A stretch of 64,000 nucleotides of DNA from Flavobacterium sp. Lineage in GTDB: Bacteria; Bacteroidota; Bacteroidia; Flavobacteriales; Flavobacteriaceae. Of this stretch, positions 51,401 through 58,486 are shown one piece after another; position 1 is the first letter of the stretch, and each line of letters starts with the position of its first letter. A program made the position numbers and the translations under genes. The stretch is taken from NCBI RefSeq assembly GCF_035195345.1, contig NZ_CP136574.1, positions 1,054,001 through 1,118,000 of the forward strand, read 5' to 3'. Below the pieces are notes generated by a model that made no database searches, was not told where the DNA came from, and saw nothing but the letters and a program-made list of their open reading frames with translations.

Positions 51401-52229
51401 CAAGGATTGTATCACGATCTAAGATAATTTCGTTACGCTCAATAGAAACTACTTCACCAGTATCTTCATCAACGAAGTCTTCATGCCATGTATTTAATAC
51501 ACGTGCAGCAAGTCTTCTTCCAGCATATTTCTTGATACCCGTTTTAGAAACTTTAATTTCTTCAGCTAAGTCGAAAATCTCCAAGATATCTTTATCTCTT
51601 TCAAATCCGATAGCTCTAAATAAAGTAGTAACAGGTAATTTTTTCTTTCTATCGATATAAGCGTACATTACGTTATTGATATCGGTAGCGAATTCAATCC
51701 AAGAACCTTTAAAAGGAATAATTCTGGCAGAATATAATTTAGTCCCATTTGCATGGAAAGACTGTCCAAAGAATACACCTGGAGATCTATGTAATTGCGA
51801 TACAACCACACGTTCAGCACCATTGATAACGAATGTACCACTAGGAGTCATATATGGTATTGTTCCTAAATACACATCTTGAACGATTGTTTCAAAATCT
51901 TCGTGTTCAGGGTCAGTACAATATAATTTTAATCTAGCTTTAAGAGGCACACTATAAGTTAAGCCTCTATCAATACACTCTTCGATGGTATATCTAGGTG
52001 GATCAATAAAATAATCTAGGAATTCTAATACGAATTGATTTCTCGTATCAGTAATTGGGAAATTTTCCATGAAGGTATTATACAGCCCTTCGTTGCCTCT
52101 TTCGTCAGATTTAGTTTCCAATTGGAAAAAATCTTTAAACGATTTCACTTGAATATCTAGAAAATCTGGATATTGTGGAATGTTTTTTGTTGAAGCAAAA
52201 TTTAATCTTTCAGTCTGATTAGCAATCAT
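48417..52229 (-). CDS. rpoB: DNA-directed RNA polymerase subunit beta
   Basis: 1270 residues from ATG 52229 ([15 protein letters not shown]); the frame is open further upstream to 52310, but that extension is not conserved-looking. Hallmarks: the rifampicin region [34 protein letters not shown], with wild-type Asp, His and Ser-equivalent (Leu-Ser-Ala) positions, and [18 protein letters not shown]. The active-site lysines lie in [10 protein letters not shown]. The protein closes with the C-terminal [15 protein letters not shown]. It is separated from rplL by a strong hairpin. Confidence 0.98.
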   Translation of the reverse strand: [1270 protein letters not shown]

Positions 52230-52412
52230 CAATGGATAAAATTTTGATTTAAAAAAAGTAATTTTTGTGTAAATACACTGTTTTAATAATACTTCCTTTT
52301 TAATAAACAATACATCTTTAAAATAAACCAGGAAAGTTAGTTTAATTTTTTTCTTCGTTATTGCCTACTTTTATAACGCATAAAAAATACAATAATTTAA
52401 TATACGCAAAAT

Positions 52413-52449
52413 GGTTTAGGTCTTTGAGAACACTCTCAAGACCTAAACC
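52413..52449 (-). promoter_or_regulatory. Strong hairpin in the rplL-rpoB gap (attenuator or RNase processing site)
   Basis: GGTTTAGGTCTT-GAGA pairs with its complement TCTCAAAGACCTAAACC with a single bulged base and a 3-4 base loop, 16 pairs in all. Only a short T-run (ATTTTG) follows, so it may be a weak terminator or an RNase III-type cleavage site, as at the same place in E. coli. Confidence 0.6.
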
Positions 52450-52470
52450 TAGCTTATTTATGAGTATAAA

Positions 52471-52842
52471 TTATTTTAACTCAACTACAGCTCCTGCTTC
52501 TTCTAAAGCTTTCTTAAGACCTTCAGCCTCATCTTTAGAAACTCCTTCTTTTACATTTGTTGGAGCAGCATCAACTAAATCTTTAGCTTCTTTAAGACCT
52601 AAACCAGTTAATTCTTTAACCGCTTTAACAACTCCTAATTTAGAAGCACCAGCCTCTTTTAATACAACTGTAAATTCAGTTTGTTCTGCAGCAGCAGCAC
52701 CTTCACCTCCACCTGCAGCAACTACAACAGCTGCAGCAGCAGGCTCGATACCATACTCATCTTTTAATATTGTTGCTAATTCGTTAACTTCTTTAACTGT
52801 TAAGTTAACTAATTGTTCTGCGAATTGTTTCAAATCTGCCAT
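52471..52842 (-). CDS. rplL: 50S ribosomal protein L7/L12 (bL12)
   Basis: 123 residues. The N-terminal dimerisation part is MADLKQFAEQLVNLTVKEVNELATIL. An alanine-rich hinge (AAAVVVAAGGGEGAAAAEQ) leads to the C-terminal factor-binding domain KLGVVKAVKELTGLGLKEAKDLVDAAP. It forms the ribosomal stalk that recruits GTPase factors. It follows rplJ by 56 bases. Confidence 0.98.
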   Translation of the reverse strand: MADLKQFAEQLVNLTVKEVNELATILKDEYGIEPAAAAVVVAAGGGEGAAAAEQTEFTVVLKEAGASKLGVVKAVKELTGLGLKEAKDLVDAAPTNVKEGVSKDEAEGLKKALEEAGAVVELK

Positions 52843-52898
52843 TTTTTCTATCGTTTAAAATGTTTTGTAAAAAATATAATTTATTATGTGCGTACTTA

Positions 52899-53396
52899 TT
52901 ATTCTGCTCCTTCTTCCTTATTAGGTTGATTTTTAAGAGCTGCAATAACTCTTTGAGCAGGAGATTGTAATAATCCAATGATTTCTCCAATAACTTCTTC
53001 TTTAGACTTGATAGCTACTAAGCTGTCTAATAAGTTGTCACCGATATAAATTTCTTGGTTAATATAAGCTCCTTTAAAAAGTGGCTTGTCACCTTTCTTA
53101 CGGAATTCTTTAATGATTTTTGCTGGCCCATTAGCTGTATCAGCAATAAACATAGATGTATTTCCTTTAAGAACTGTAGATAAATCACCAAAGTCGCTAT
53201 CTGAAGCTTGCATTGCTTTTTCAAGTAATGTATTCTTCACAACTTCTAATTTAATACCTGCTTTAAAACAAGCTCTTCTTAAGTTTGAAGTAGTATCTGC
53301 ATCTAGTCCTGAAATGTCTGCTAAATAGATAACATTAACATCCGCTAACTGTGCAGTTAAATCTTTAATCGCGATTGATTTTTCTTCTCTAGTCAT
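52899..53396 (-). CDS. rplJ: 50S ribosomal protein L10 (uL10)
   Basis: 165 residues, family length. MTREEKSIAIKDLTAQLADVNVIYLADISGL and FKAGIKLEVVKNTLLEKAM form the rRNA-binding part. The C-terminal helix (VIAALKNQPNKEEGAE region) anchors L7/L12 dimers. In many bacteria L10 or L10-L12 binds its own leader to regulate rplJL; here the rplA-rplJ gap is only 22 bases, leaving little room for such a leader. Confidence 0.98.
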   Translation of the reverse strand: MTREEKSIAIKDLTAQLADVNVIYLADISGLDADTTSNLRRACFKAGIKLEVVKNTLLEKAMQASDSDFGDLSTVLKGNTSMFIADTANGPAKIIKEFRKKGDKPLFKGAYINQEIYIGDNLLDSLVAIKSKEEVIGEIIGLLQSPAQRVIAALKNQPNKEEGAE

Positions 53397-53418
53397 ACTA
53401 AAAATTTTTAACTACCAA

Positions 53419-54108
53419 TTATACTGCTTTAGGATCTAAAGCAATTGCAGGACTCATTGTACAAGATAAGTGAATAGACTTAATATATGTACCTTTAGCT
53501 GCAGTTGGTTTTAATTTGATTAATGTTTGAACGATTTCGTGTGCATTTTCATAGATTTTATCAGCATCAAAAGATACTCTACCTATTCCTGCATGAACGA
53601 TACCAGTTTTATCAACTTTGAAATCGATTTTACCAGCTTTTACTTCAGCAACAGCTTTAGCAACATCCATTGTTACAGTACCTGTTTTAGGGTTTGGCAT
53701 TAAACCTCTTGGTCCTAAAACACGTCCTAATGGACCTAATTTACCCATAACAGCTGGCATAGTGATAATTACATCAATATCTGTCCAACCATCTTTGATT
53801 TTTTGAAGATAATCATCTAAACCTACGTGGTCTGCACCAGCAGCTTTAGCTTCAGCTTCTTTATCTGGAGTAACTAATGCTAATACTCTTACATCTTTAC
53901 CAGTTCCGTGAGGTAATGTTACAACCCCTCTTACCATTTGATTCGCTTTTCTAGGATCTACCCCTAATTTTACTGCGATATCAACAGACTCATCAAATTT
54001 TGCAGAAGCAACTTGTTTAATTAATGCAGAAGCATCTTTTAAACTATAAAGTTTATTCTTTTCAATTTTTGCTGCAGCCTCTTTTTGCTTTTTTGTCAAT
54101 TTTGCCAT
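53419..54108 (-). CDS. rplA: 50S ribosomal protein L1 (uL1)
   Basis: 229 residues. Recognised by SVDIAVKLGVDPRKANQMVRGVVTLPHGTGK and MPAVMGKLGPLGRVLGPRGLMPNPKTGTV, the rRNA-binding signature. L1 forms the mobile stalk near the E site and usually represses rplKA translation by binding a leader mimic. It follows rplK by 19 bases. Confidence 0.98.
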   Translation of the reverse strand: MAKLTKKQKEAAAKIEKNKLYSLKDASALIKQVASAKFDESVDIAVKLGVDPRKANQMVRGVVTLPHGTGKDVRVLALVTPDKEAEAKAAGADHVGLDDYLQKIKDGWTDIDVIITMPAVMGKLGPLGRVLGPRGLMPNPKTGTVTMDVAKAVAEVKAGKIDFKVDKTGIVHAGIGRVSFDADKIYENAHEIVQTLIKLKPTAAKGTYIKSIHLSCTMSPAIALDPKAV

Positions 54109-54127
54109 TGTCTAATTCTTTTAACGA

Positions 54128-54565
54128 TTAAAAAGGAGCATTCCCTGTTACTGTTATACCCATAGATCTAGCTGTACCTGCAATCATACTCATAGCTTTC
54201 TCTAATGTAAATGCATTTAGATCGGCCATTTTGTCTTCAGCAATAGCTTTAATTTGGTCCCAAGTAACACTTGCAACTTTTTTACGGTTTGGTTCACCAG
54301 AACCAGACTTTAATTTTGCTGCCTCTAATAATTGAATTGCAGCAGGTGGCGTTTTAACAACAAAGTCAAAAGACTTGTCTTTATACACAGTAATTTGTAC
54401 TGGTAAAACTTTGCCTGGTTTATCTTGAGTTCTAGCATTAAATTGCTTACAAAACTCCATGATGTTAACCCCAGCAGCCCCCAAAGCAGGTCCAACCGGT
54501 GGCGATGGATTCGCTGCACCTCCCTTAACTTGTAGTTTAACTACTTTACTAACTTCTTTTGCCAT
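54128..54565 (-). CDS. rplK: 50S ribosomal protein L11 (uL11)
   Basis: 145 residues. The N-terminal proline-rich factor-interacting part is GGAANPSPPVGPALGAAGVNIMEF. The C-terminal rRNA-binding part has KKVASVTWDQIKAIAEDKMADLNA. It is a component of the GTPase-associated centre. It is preceded by nusG, 66 bases upstream. Confidence 0.98.
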   Translation of the reverse strand: MAKEVSKVVKLQVKGGAANPSPPVGPALGAAGVNIMEFCKQFNARTQDKPGKVLPVQITVYKDKSFDFVVKTPPAAIQLLEAAKLKSGSGEPNRKKVASVTWDQIKAIAEDKMADLNAFTLEKAMSMIAGTARSMGITVTGNAPF

Positions 54566-54631
54566 TTTTAAAAAAATTTAGCACATCTATCAATTGGAAG
54601 CGATTGATGTGATTTATATATGTAACGAAAA

Positions 54632-55183
54632 TTATACTTTTTCAACTTGCATAAAACTCAATTCTAAAGGTGTTTTTCTTCCGAAAATCTTAACCATTAC
54701 TTCAAGTTTACGCTTTTCTTCATTTACTTTTTCAATAGTTCCATTGAAACCATTGAATGGACCATCAACAACTTTTACAGTTTCGCCAATGGTATATGGT
54801 ATAGCAACATTATCAACTTTAACTGATAATTCATCTACTTTACCTAACATTCTGTTGACTTCAGATTGTCGTAATGGCACAGCATCACCACCTTTAGTTT
54901 CACCTAAAAAACCAATAACACCAGGGATAGACTTGATAATATGTGGTATTTCACCTGTTAAGTTAGCTTCAATCATAATATAGCCAGGAAAGTATACTTT
55001 ATCCTTTGCTATTTTTTTTCCGTCACGCACAGTAACAACTTTTTCAGTTGGAACAAGCACTTGAGAAATATAATCAGCCATACCTAATCTAGCCGTTTCA
55101 GTTTCAATATAAGCCTTAACTTTGTTTTCCTGACCACTTACAGCCCTTACTACATACCATTTATTAACATTATTATCAGACAT
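54632..55183 (-). CDS. nusG: Transcription termination/antitermination factor NusG
   Basis: 183 residues. NGN domain: KWYVVRAVSGQENKVKAYIE and FPGYIMIEANLTGEIPHIIKSIPGVIGFLG. KOW domain: GETVKVVDGPFNGFNGTIEKVNEEKRKLEVMVKIFGR. NusG binds RNA polymerase and links it to Rho or to the ribosome. It starts 10 bases after secE. Confidence 0.97.
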   Translation of the reverse strand: MSDNNVNKWYVVRAVSGQENKVKAYIETETARLGMADYISQVLVPTEKVVTVRDGKKIAKDKVYFPGYIMIEANLTGEIPHIIKSIPGVIGFLGETKGGDAVPLRQSEVNRMLGKVDELSVKVDNVAIPYTIGETVKVVDGPFNGFNGTIEKVNEEKRKLEVMVKIFGRKTPLELSFMQVEKV

Positions 55184-55193
55184 ACTTTAGGTA

Positions 55194-55388
55194 TTATTTT
55201 AAAATGTTAAAAAAACCTTCAAGTGCTTTTACAAACAATTCATCAACACCCCATGTTAATAAGGCGAAAACAATTGAAAATACGGCTACAATAATTGTTA
55301 AACGTTGAACATCAGCCCAAATTGGCCAAGTAACATTAGTTTTCAATTCATGAAAAGCTTCAGATATGTAATTAACTACTTTTGTCAT
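55194..55388 (-). CDS. secE: Preprotein translocase subunit SecE
   Basis: 64 residues from ATG 55388 (MTKVVNYISEAFHELKTNVTWPIWADVQR). The frame is open further upstream but runs into tRNA-Trp, so that extension is not coding. It is the single-helix short SecE form: an amphipathic conserved segment (ELKTNVTWP) then one transmembrane helix (TIIVAVFSIVFALLTWGVDEL). It clamps SecY in the translocon. Confidence 0.96.
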   Translation of the reverse strand: MTKVVNYISEAFHELKTNVTWPIWADVQRLTIIVAVFSIVFALLTWGVDELFVKALEGFFNILK

Positions 55389-55403
55389 TTGAATCATTAT
55401 TTG

Positions 55404-55475
55404 CACGGGCGGAGGGATTCGAACCCCCATCAATGGTTTTGGAGACCACTATACTAGCCCTTGTACTACGCCCGT
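55404..55475 (-). tRNA. tRNA-Trp (CCA anticodon)
   Basis: Complete cloverleaf on the minus strand. Acceptor arms are ACGGGCG and CGCCCGT, with discriminator G as usual for Trp. The anticodon loop CTCCAAA between GTGGT and ACCAT gives CCA. The T arm is GGGGGTTCGAATCCC. CCA is not encoded. It lies between tuf and secE. Confidence 0.95.
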
Positions 55476-55480
55476 TTGTT

Positions 55481-55508
55481 AAAAAACCAGCAGCGTACTG
55501 CTGGTTTT
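55481..55508 (-). terminator. Strong terminator between tuf and tRNA-Trp
   Basis: On the minus strand AAAACCAGCAG and CTGCTGGTTTT form a perfect 11-bp stem around TACG, followed by a run of Ts. Only five bases separate it from tRNA-Trp, and no promoter fits between, so it probably acts as a partial terminator. Confidence 0.85.
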
Positions 55509-55527
55509 AATTATTGTTGACTTATAA

Positions 55528-56715
55528 TTAGTCTAAAATTTCAGTAACCTGACCAGCACCTACTGTTCTACCACCCTCACGGATAGCGAAACGTAAACCT
55601 ACTGATAAAGCGATAGGACTTAACAAAGTAACATCAATAGTTAAGTTATCACCAGGCATAACCATCTCTACACCAGCCGGTAAAGAAATAGTACCCGTTA
55701 CGTCAGTTGTACGTACATAGAACTGAGGACGGTAGTTATTGTGGAATGGAGTGTGACGTCCACCTTCTTCTTTTTTCAAGATATACACCTCAGCTTTGAA
55801 GTGAGCGTGTGGTTTAACAGATCCTGGTTTAACGATAACCATTCCTCTTTTGATATCTTCTTTAGCGATACCTCTTAATAATAAACCTACGTTATCACCA
55901 GCTTCACCTCTATCAAGGATTTTACGGAACATCTCAACTCCTGTAATTGTAGAAGTTAATTTATCAGCACCCATACCGATGATTTCAACTGGATCTCCTG
56001 TATTAGCAACTCCTGTTTCGATACGACCTGTAGCAACAGTTCCACGACCAGTAATTGTAAATACGTCTTCAACTGGCATTAAGAAAGGCTTTTCAACGTC
56101 ACGAACTGGTAATTCAATCCAGTTGTCAACAGCTTCCATTAATTCCATGATAGTAGCAACCCATTTTGGATCACCATTCAATCCACCTAAAGCAGAACCT
56201 TGGATAACTGGACCATTATCTCCATCATATTGATAGAAAGATAATAAATCTCTAATTTCCATTTCTACTAATTCTAATAATTCAGCATCATCAACCATAT
56301 CCACTTTATTCATGAATACAACCATTCTAGGCACACCTACTTGACGACCTAAAAGGATATGCTCTCTTGTTTGTGGCATAGGACCATCTGTAGCAGCAAC
56401 TACTAAGATAGCACCGTCCATTTGAGCAGCACCTGTAACCATGTTCTTAACGTAATCCGCGTGACCTGGACAGTCAACGTGAGCGTAGTGACGGTTAGCT
56501 GTAGAATATTCTACGTGAGATGTATTAATAGTAATACCTCTTTCTTTTTCTTCTGGAGCATTATCAATTTGATCAAATGATTTTGCTTCTGATAAACCAG
56601 CATCAGCTAATACTTTAGTAATTGCAGCTGTTAACGTAGTTTTACCGTGGTCAACGTGTCCGATAGTTCCAATATTTAAATGGGGCTTCGAACGATCAAA
56701 GGTTTCTTTTGCCAT
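55528..56715 (-). CDS. tuf: Elongation factor Tu
   Basis: 395 residues. G1 GHVDHGKTTLTAAI, G2 ERGITINTSHVEY, G3 DCPGHADYVKNM and G4 FMNKVDMVDD are intact. Domain 2 and 3 hallmarks KPFLMPVEDVFTITGRGTVATGRIE and VGLRFAIREGGRTVGAGQVTEI follow. EF-Tu delivers aminoacyl-tRNA to the ribosome. It follows the tRNA-Thr/Tyr/Thr cluster, the same context as tufB in E. coli. Confidence 0.98.
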   Translation of the reverse strand: MAKETFDRSKPHLNIGTIGHVDHGKTTLTAAITKVLADAGLSEAKSFDQIDNAPEEKERGITINTSHVEYSTANRHYAHVDCPGHADYVKNMVTGAAQMDGAILVVAATDGPMPQTREHILLGRQVGVPRMVVFMNKVDMVDDAELLELVEMEIRDLLSFYQYDGDNGPVIQGSALGGLNGDPKWVATIMELMEAVDNWIELPVRDVEKPFLMPVEDVFTITGRGTVATGRIETGVANTGDPVEIIGMGADKLTSTITGVEMFRKILDRGEAGDNVGLLLRGIAKEDIKRGMVIVKPGSVKPHAHFKAEVYILKKEEGGRHTPFHNNYRPQFYVRTTDVTGTISLPAGVEMVMPGDNLTIDVTLLSPIALSVGLRFAIREGGRTVGAGQVTEILD

Positions 56716-56772
56716 GATTTAATAATTTAATCTTAGTTATATATTAGTGTTCAAAAAATAAACTTTTTTAAG

Positions 56773-56844
56773 AGCCAATGACGGGAATTGAACCCGCGAC
56801 CTCTTCCTTACCAAGGAAGCACTCTACCCCTGAGCTACACCGGC
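56773..56844 (-). tRNA. tRNA-Thr (GGT anticodon)
   Basis: Cloverleaf on the minus strand with acceptor arms GCCGGTG and CATTGGC (two G-T pairs). The anticodon loop TTGGTAA between CTTCC and GGAAG gives GGT. The T arm has GGGTTCAATTCCC. Discriminator is T (U). Confidence 0.94.
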
Positions 56845-56914
56845 TTTTGTGTATTCAGAAGTTAGCTTTCAGAATTCAGAAAACCAAATCCTTCTTTCTA
56901 AATTCAAAATCTCG
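56845..56914. other. Spacer where tRNA-Gly would be expected; contains AGAAGTTAG-like repeat
   Basis: 70 bases without a tRNA fold. Bases 56855-56880 read ATTCAGAAGTTAGCTTTCAG, then AATTCAGAA, resembling the repeat at the mutB 5' end. In E. coli the corresponding cluster is Thr-Tyr-Gly-Thr. Confidence 0.5.
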
Positions 56915-56996
56915 TGGGGAGAGCAGGATTCGAACCTGCGAAGACGTAGTCAGCGGATTTACAGTCCGCCCTCGTTGGCCGCTTGAGTATCTCCCC
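56915..56996 (-). tRNA. tRNA-Tyr (GTA anticodon)
   Basis: Minus-strand cloverleaf with acceptor arms GGGGAGA and TCTCCCC, discriminator A. The anticodon loop CTGTAAA between GCGGA and TCCGC gives GTA. It has the long variable arm of class II tRNAs (82 bases in all). CCA is not encoded. Confidence 0.95.
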
Positions 56997-57027
56997 AAAC
57001 CTTTTATATTTAGTTGCTTAAACTTTG

Positions 57028-57101
57028 AGCCGATGGAGGGACTCGAACCCACGACCTGCTGATTACAAATCAGCTGCTCTAGCCAGCTGAGCTACACCGG
57101 C
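57028..57101 (-). tRNA. tRNA-Thr (TGT anticodon)
   Basis: Minus-strand cloverleaf with acceptor arms GCCGGTG and CATCGGC, discriminator T (U). The anticodon loop TTTGTAA between GCTGA and TCAGC gives TGT. It is first in the tRNA-tuf transcript, 33 bases after the estimated transcription start. Confidence 0.95.
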
Positions 57102-57111
57102 AACTTAAATA

Positions 57112-57138
57112 TAAAAAGTCCGCTATTTCTAACGGACT
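57112..57138 (-). terminator. Terminator after hpf, overlapping the tRNA-tuf promoter start
   Basis: On the minus strand AGTCCGTTA and TAGCGGACT (one G-T pair) form a 9-bp stem with a GAAA loop, followed by TTTTT. The promoter at 57140 would start RNA inside its first arm, so only RNA arriving from hpf forms the full hairpin. Confidence 0.65.
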
Positions 57139-57139
57139 G

Positions 57140-57169
57140 CAAATGTATATAATTTATTTTTGAATCAAA
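57140..57169 (-). promoter_or_regulatory. Promoter of the tRNA-Thr/Tyr/Thr-tuf operon (TTTG-N18-TACATTTG)
   Basis: On the minus strand a TTTG (57166-57169) lies 18 bases before TACATTTG (57140-57147), a good flavobacterial match. The NSS transporter promoter has the same spacing. Confidence 0.7.
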
Positions 57170-57193
57170 ACATTTTTTGTGTTTTTTTTCTTT

Positions 57194-57496
57194 TTATGAA
57201 TTTGCTTTTAATTTTTCTTTTCGTTTTAAAATTACACGCTCCAAAGAATCAACAGACAAATCTACCCCTTCTTCAAAACTTTTAGCTGTTTTTTTTACTA
57301 CAAATTCGTCACCAGGAACATTAATTTTAATCTCTACTGTTTTATTTTCTTTATCACTCGTGTTTTCAAGTCTTAAAAAAATATCAGACGAAACTATTTT
57401 ATCATAATATTTTTCCAATTTATTCATTCGTTCTTGAATGAAATCTAGTAACTTCTTGTCTACATTAAAATTTACTGCTTGCACATTAACTTTCAT
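57194..57496 (-). CDS. hpf: Ribosome hibernation-promoting factor (HPF/YfiA family), short form
   Basis: 100 residues from ATG 57496 (MKVNVQAVNFNVDKKLLDFIQ). The frame runs ten codons further upstream, but MKVNVQ matches the family start. It has the beta-alpha-beta fold with KLEKYYDKIVSSDIFL and the basic C-terminal helix SFEEGVDLSVDSLERVILKRKEK. Short-form HPF binds the 30S decoding site to inactivate ribosomes in stationary phase. It lies 34 bases after xerC. Confidence 0.92.
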   Translation of the reverse strand: MKVNVQAVNFNVDKKLLDFIQERMNKLEKYYDKIVSSDIFLRLENTSDKENKTVEIKINVPGDEFVVKKTAKSFEEGVDLSVDSLERVILKRKEKLKANS

Positions 57497-57530
57497 AATT
57501 CTAAATTGATTAAAATGATTATACAATGAG

Positions 57531-58421
57531 TTATTTTTTATTTCTAGGATGCGCTTCTTGATATACTTTTTTTAGCTCAGCTAAACTGCTGTGTGTATAA
57601 ATTTGAGTAGACGACAAACTAACATGACCCAACAACTCTTTTACGGAATTTAAATCGGCTCCATTATTCAACAAGTGCGTTGCAAAGGAATGCCTAAGAA
57701 CGTGTGGACTCTTCTTTTCTTTTTTCGAGACAGTACTAAAGTAATCATTTATTAACCGATAAACAAACGATTCGCTTACTTTATTTCCGTTTTTTGACAA
57801 AATTAACACGTCGCCATTGTTAATTACCTCTAAATGATTCCGTTGGACCTTATACAATTTAAAAAGAGTGATTGTACAATCTAGCATTGGAATAATCCGT
57901 TCTTTATTTCTCTTCCCGATTACTCTGATTGTTTTTTGAATTTCATTGATGCTGTTCATCTTTAAATTGATCAACTCCGCTCTTCTTATTCCAGTTGTAT
58001 AAAAAAGCTCTATTACAAACTGATTCCGAATCCCTTCAAAATCAGGCAAATATTCATTATTAGAAAAAACATCTTGTAATTCTTTCTCAGAAAAAGGAAT
58101 TTGAACTTTCTTTGCTGTTTTTAGTGATTTATGTTTCAATAATGGATTAATCGAAATCTGCTTCACCTTCAACAAAAATTTGTAATACGATTTTAAAGCC
58201 GATATTTTACGATTAACCGAAGTAGTCGAAATGTTTTGTTCCACAAGAACTACAATCCAATTTCTAACATGTGGATAAATAACTTCTTCGAGACTTACAG
58301 ATTGACCTAGAAGATATTCTTGAAAAGATTTGATATCATCTAAATAAGCGCGAACCGTTAAAGAAGAATAGTTTTTCTCTTTAATCAAATAATCCTGATA
58401 TGCTTGTAGATTTGTAGACAT
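57531..58421 (-). CDS. xerC: Tyrosine recombinase XerC
   Basis: 296 residues. An N-terminal SAM-like DNA-binding domain (LQAYQDYLIKEKNYSSLTVRAYLDDI) precedes the catalytic domain. All active residues are seen: Arg146 in TTGIRRAEL, Lys170 in GKRNKERI, His240 and Arg243 in HVLRHSFATHLL, His266 in LLGHVSLSSTQIY, and Tyr275. It resolves chromosome dimers at dif, usually with XerD. The core position beside rpsU and hpf argues for XerC rather than a mobile integrase. Confidence 0.93.
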   Translation of the reverse strand: MSTNLQAYQDYLIKEKNYSSLTVRAYLDDIKSFQEYLLGQSVSLEEVIYPHVRNWIVVLVEQNISTTSVNRKISALKSYYKFLLKVKQISINPLLKHKSLKTAKKVQIPFSEKELQDVFSNNEYLPDFEGIRNQFVIELFYTTGIRRAELINLKMNSINEIQKTIRVIGKRNKERIIPMLDCTITLFKLYKVQRNHLEVINNGDVLILSKNGNKVSESFVYRLINDYFSTVSKKEKKSPHVLRHSFATHLLNNGADLNSVKELLGHVSLSSTQIYTHSSLAELKKVYQEAHPRNKK

Positions 58422-58466
58422 AAAAAAACCGCTAACAACAAAGTTACACTTTATTAATTAGCGGTT
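58422..58466 (-). terminator. Terminator after rpsU with the xerC promoter in its loop
   Basis: On the minus strand AACCGCTAA and TTAGCGGTT are perfect 9-base arms followed by TTTTTTT. The long loop contains TAACTTTG (58439-58446), a TAnnTTTG element. Transcripts from that promoter would lack the first arm and escape termination. Confidence 0.65.
58439..58446 (-). promoter_or_regulatory. -7 promoter element (TAACTTTG) for xerC-hpf
   Basis: TAACTTTG read on the minus strand fits TAnnTTTG and lies 17 bases before the xerC ATG, inside the loop of the preceding hairpin. Confidence 0.5.
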
Positions 58467-58486
58467 AGTATAGTTTTTCAAAAATA

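Noticed and set aside
52230..52310. Longer rpoB start
   Set aside because: The extra residues are unlike RpoB; [11 protein letters not shown] gives the expected 1270-residue protein.
55389..55433. Longer secE start
   Set aside because: The extension runs through the 3' part of tRNA-Trp.
57531..58421. xerC as a mobile-element integrase
   Set aside because: It sits in a core context between rpsU and hpf with no attachment repeats or cargo; it reads as a housekeeping XerC.
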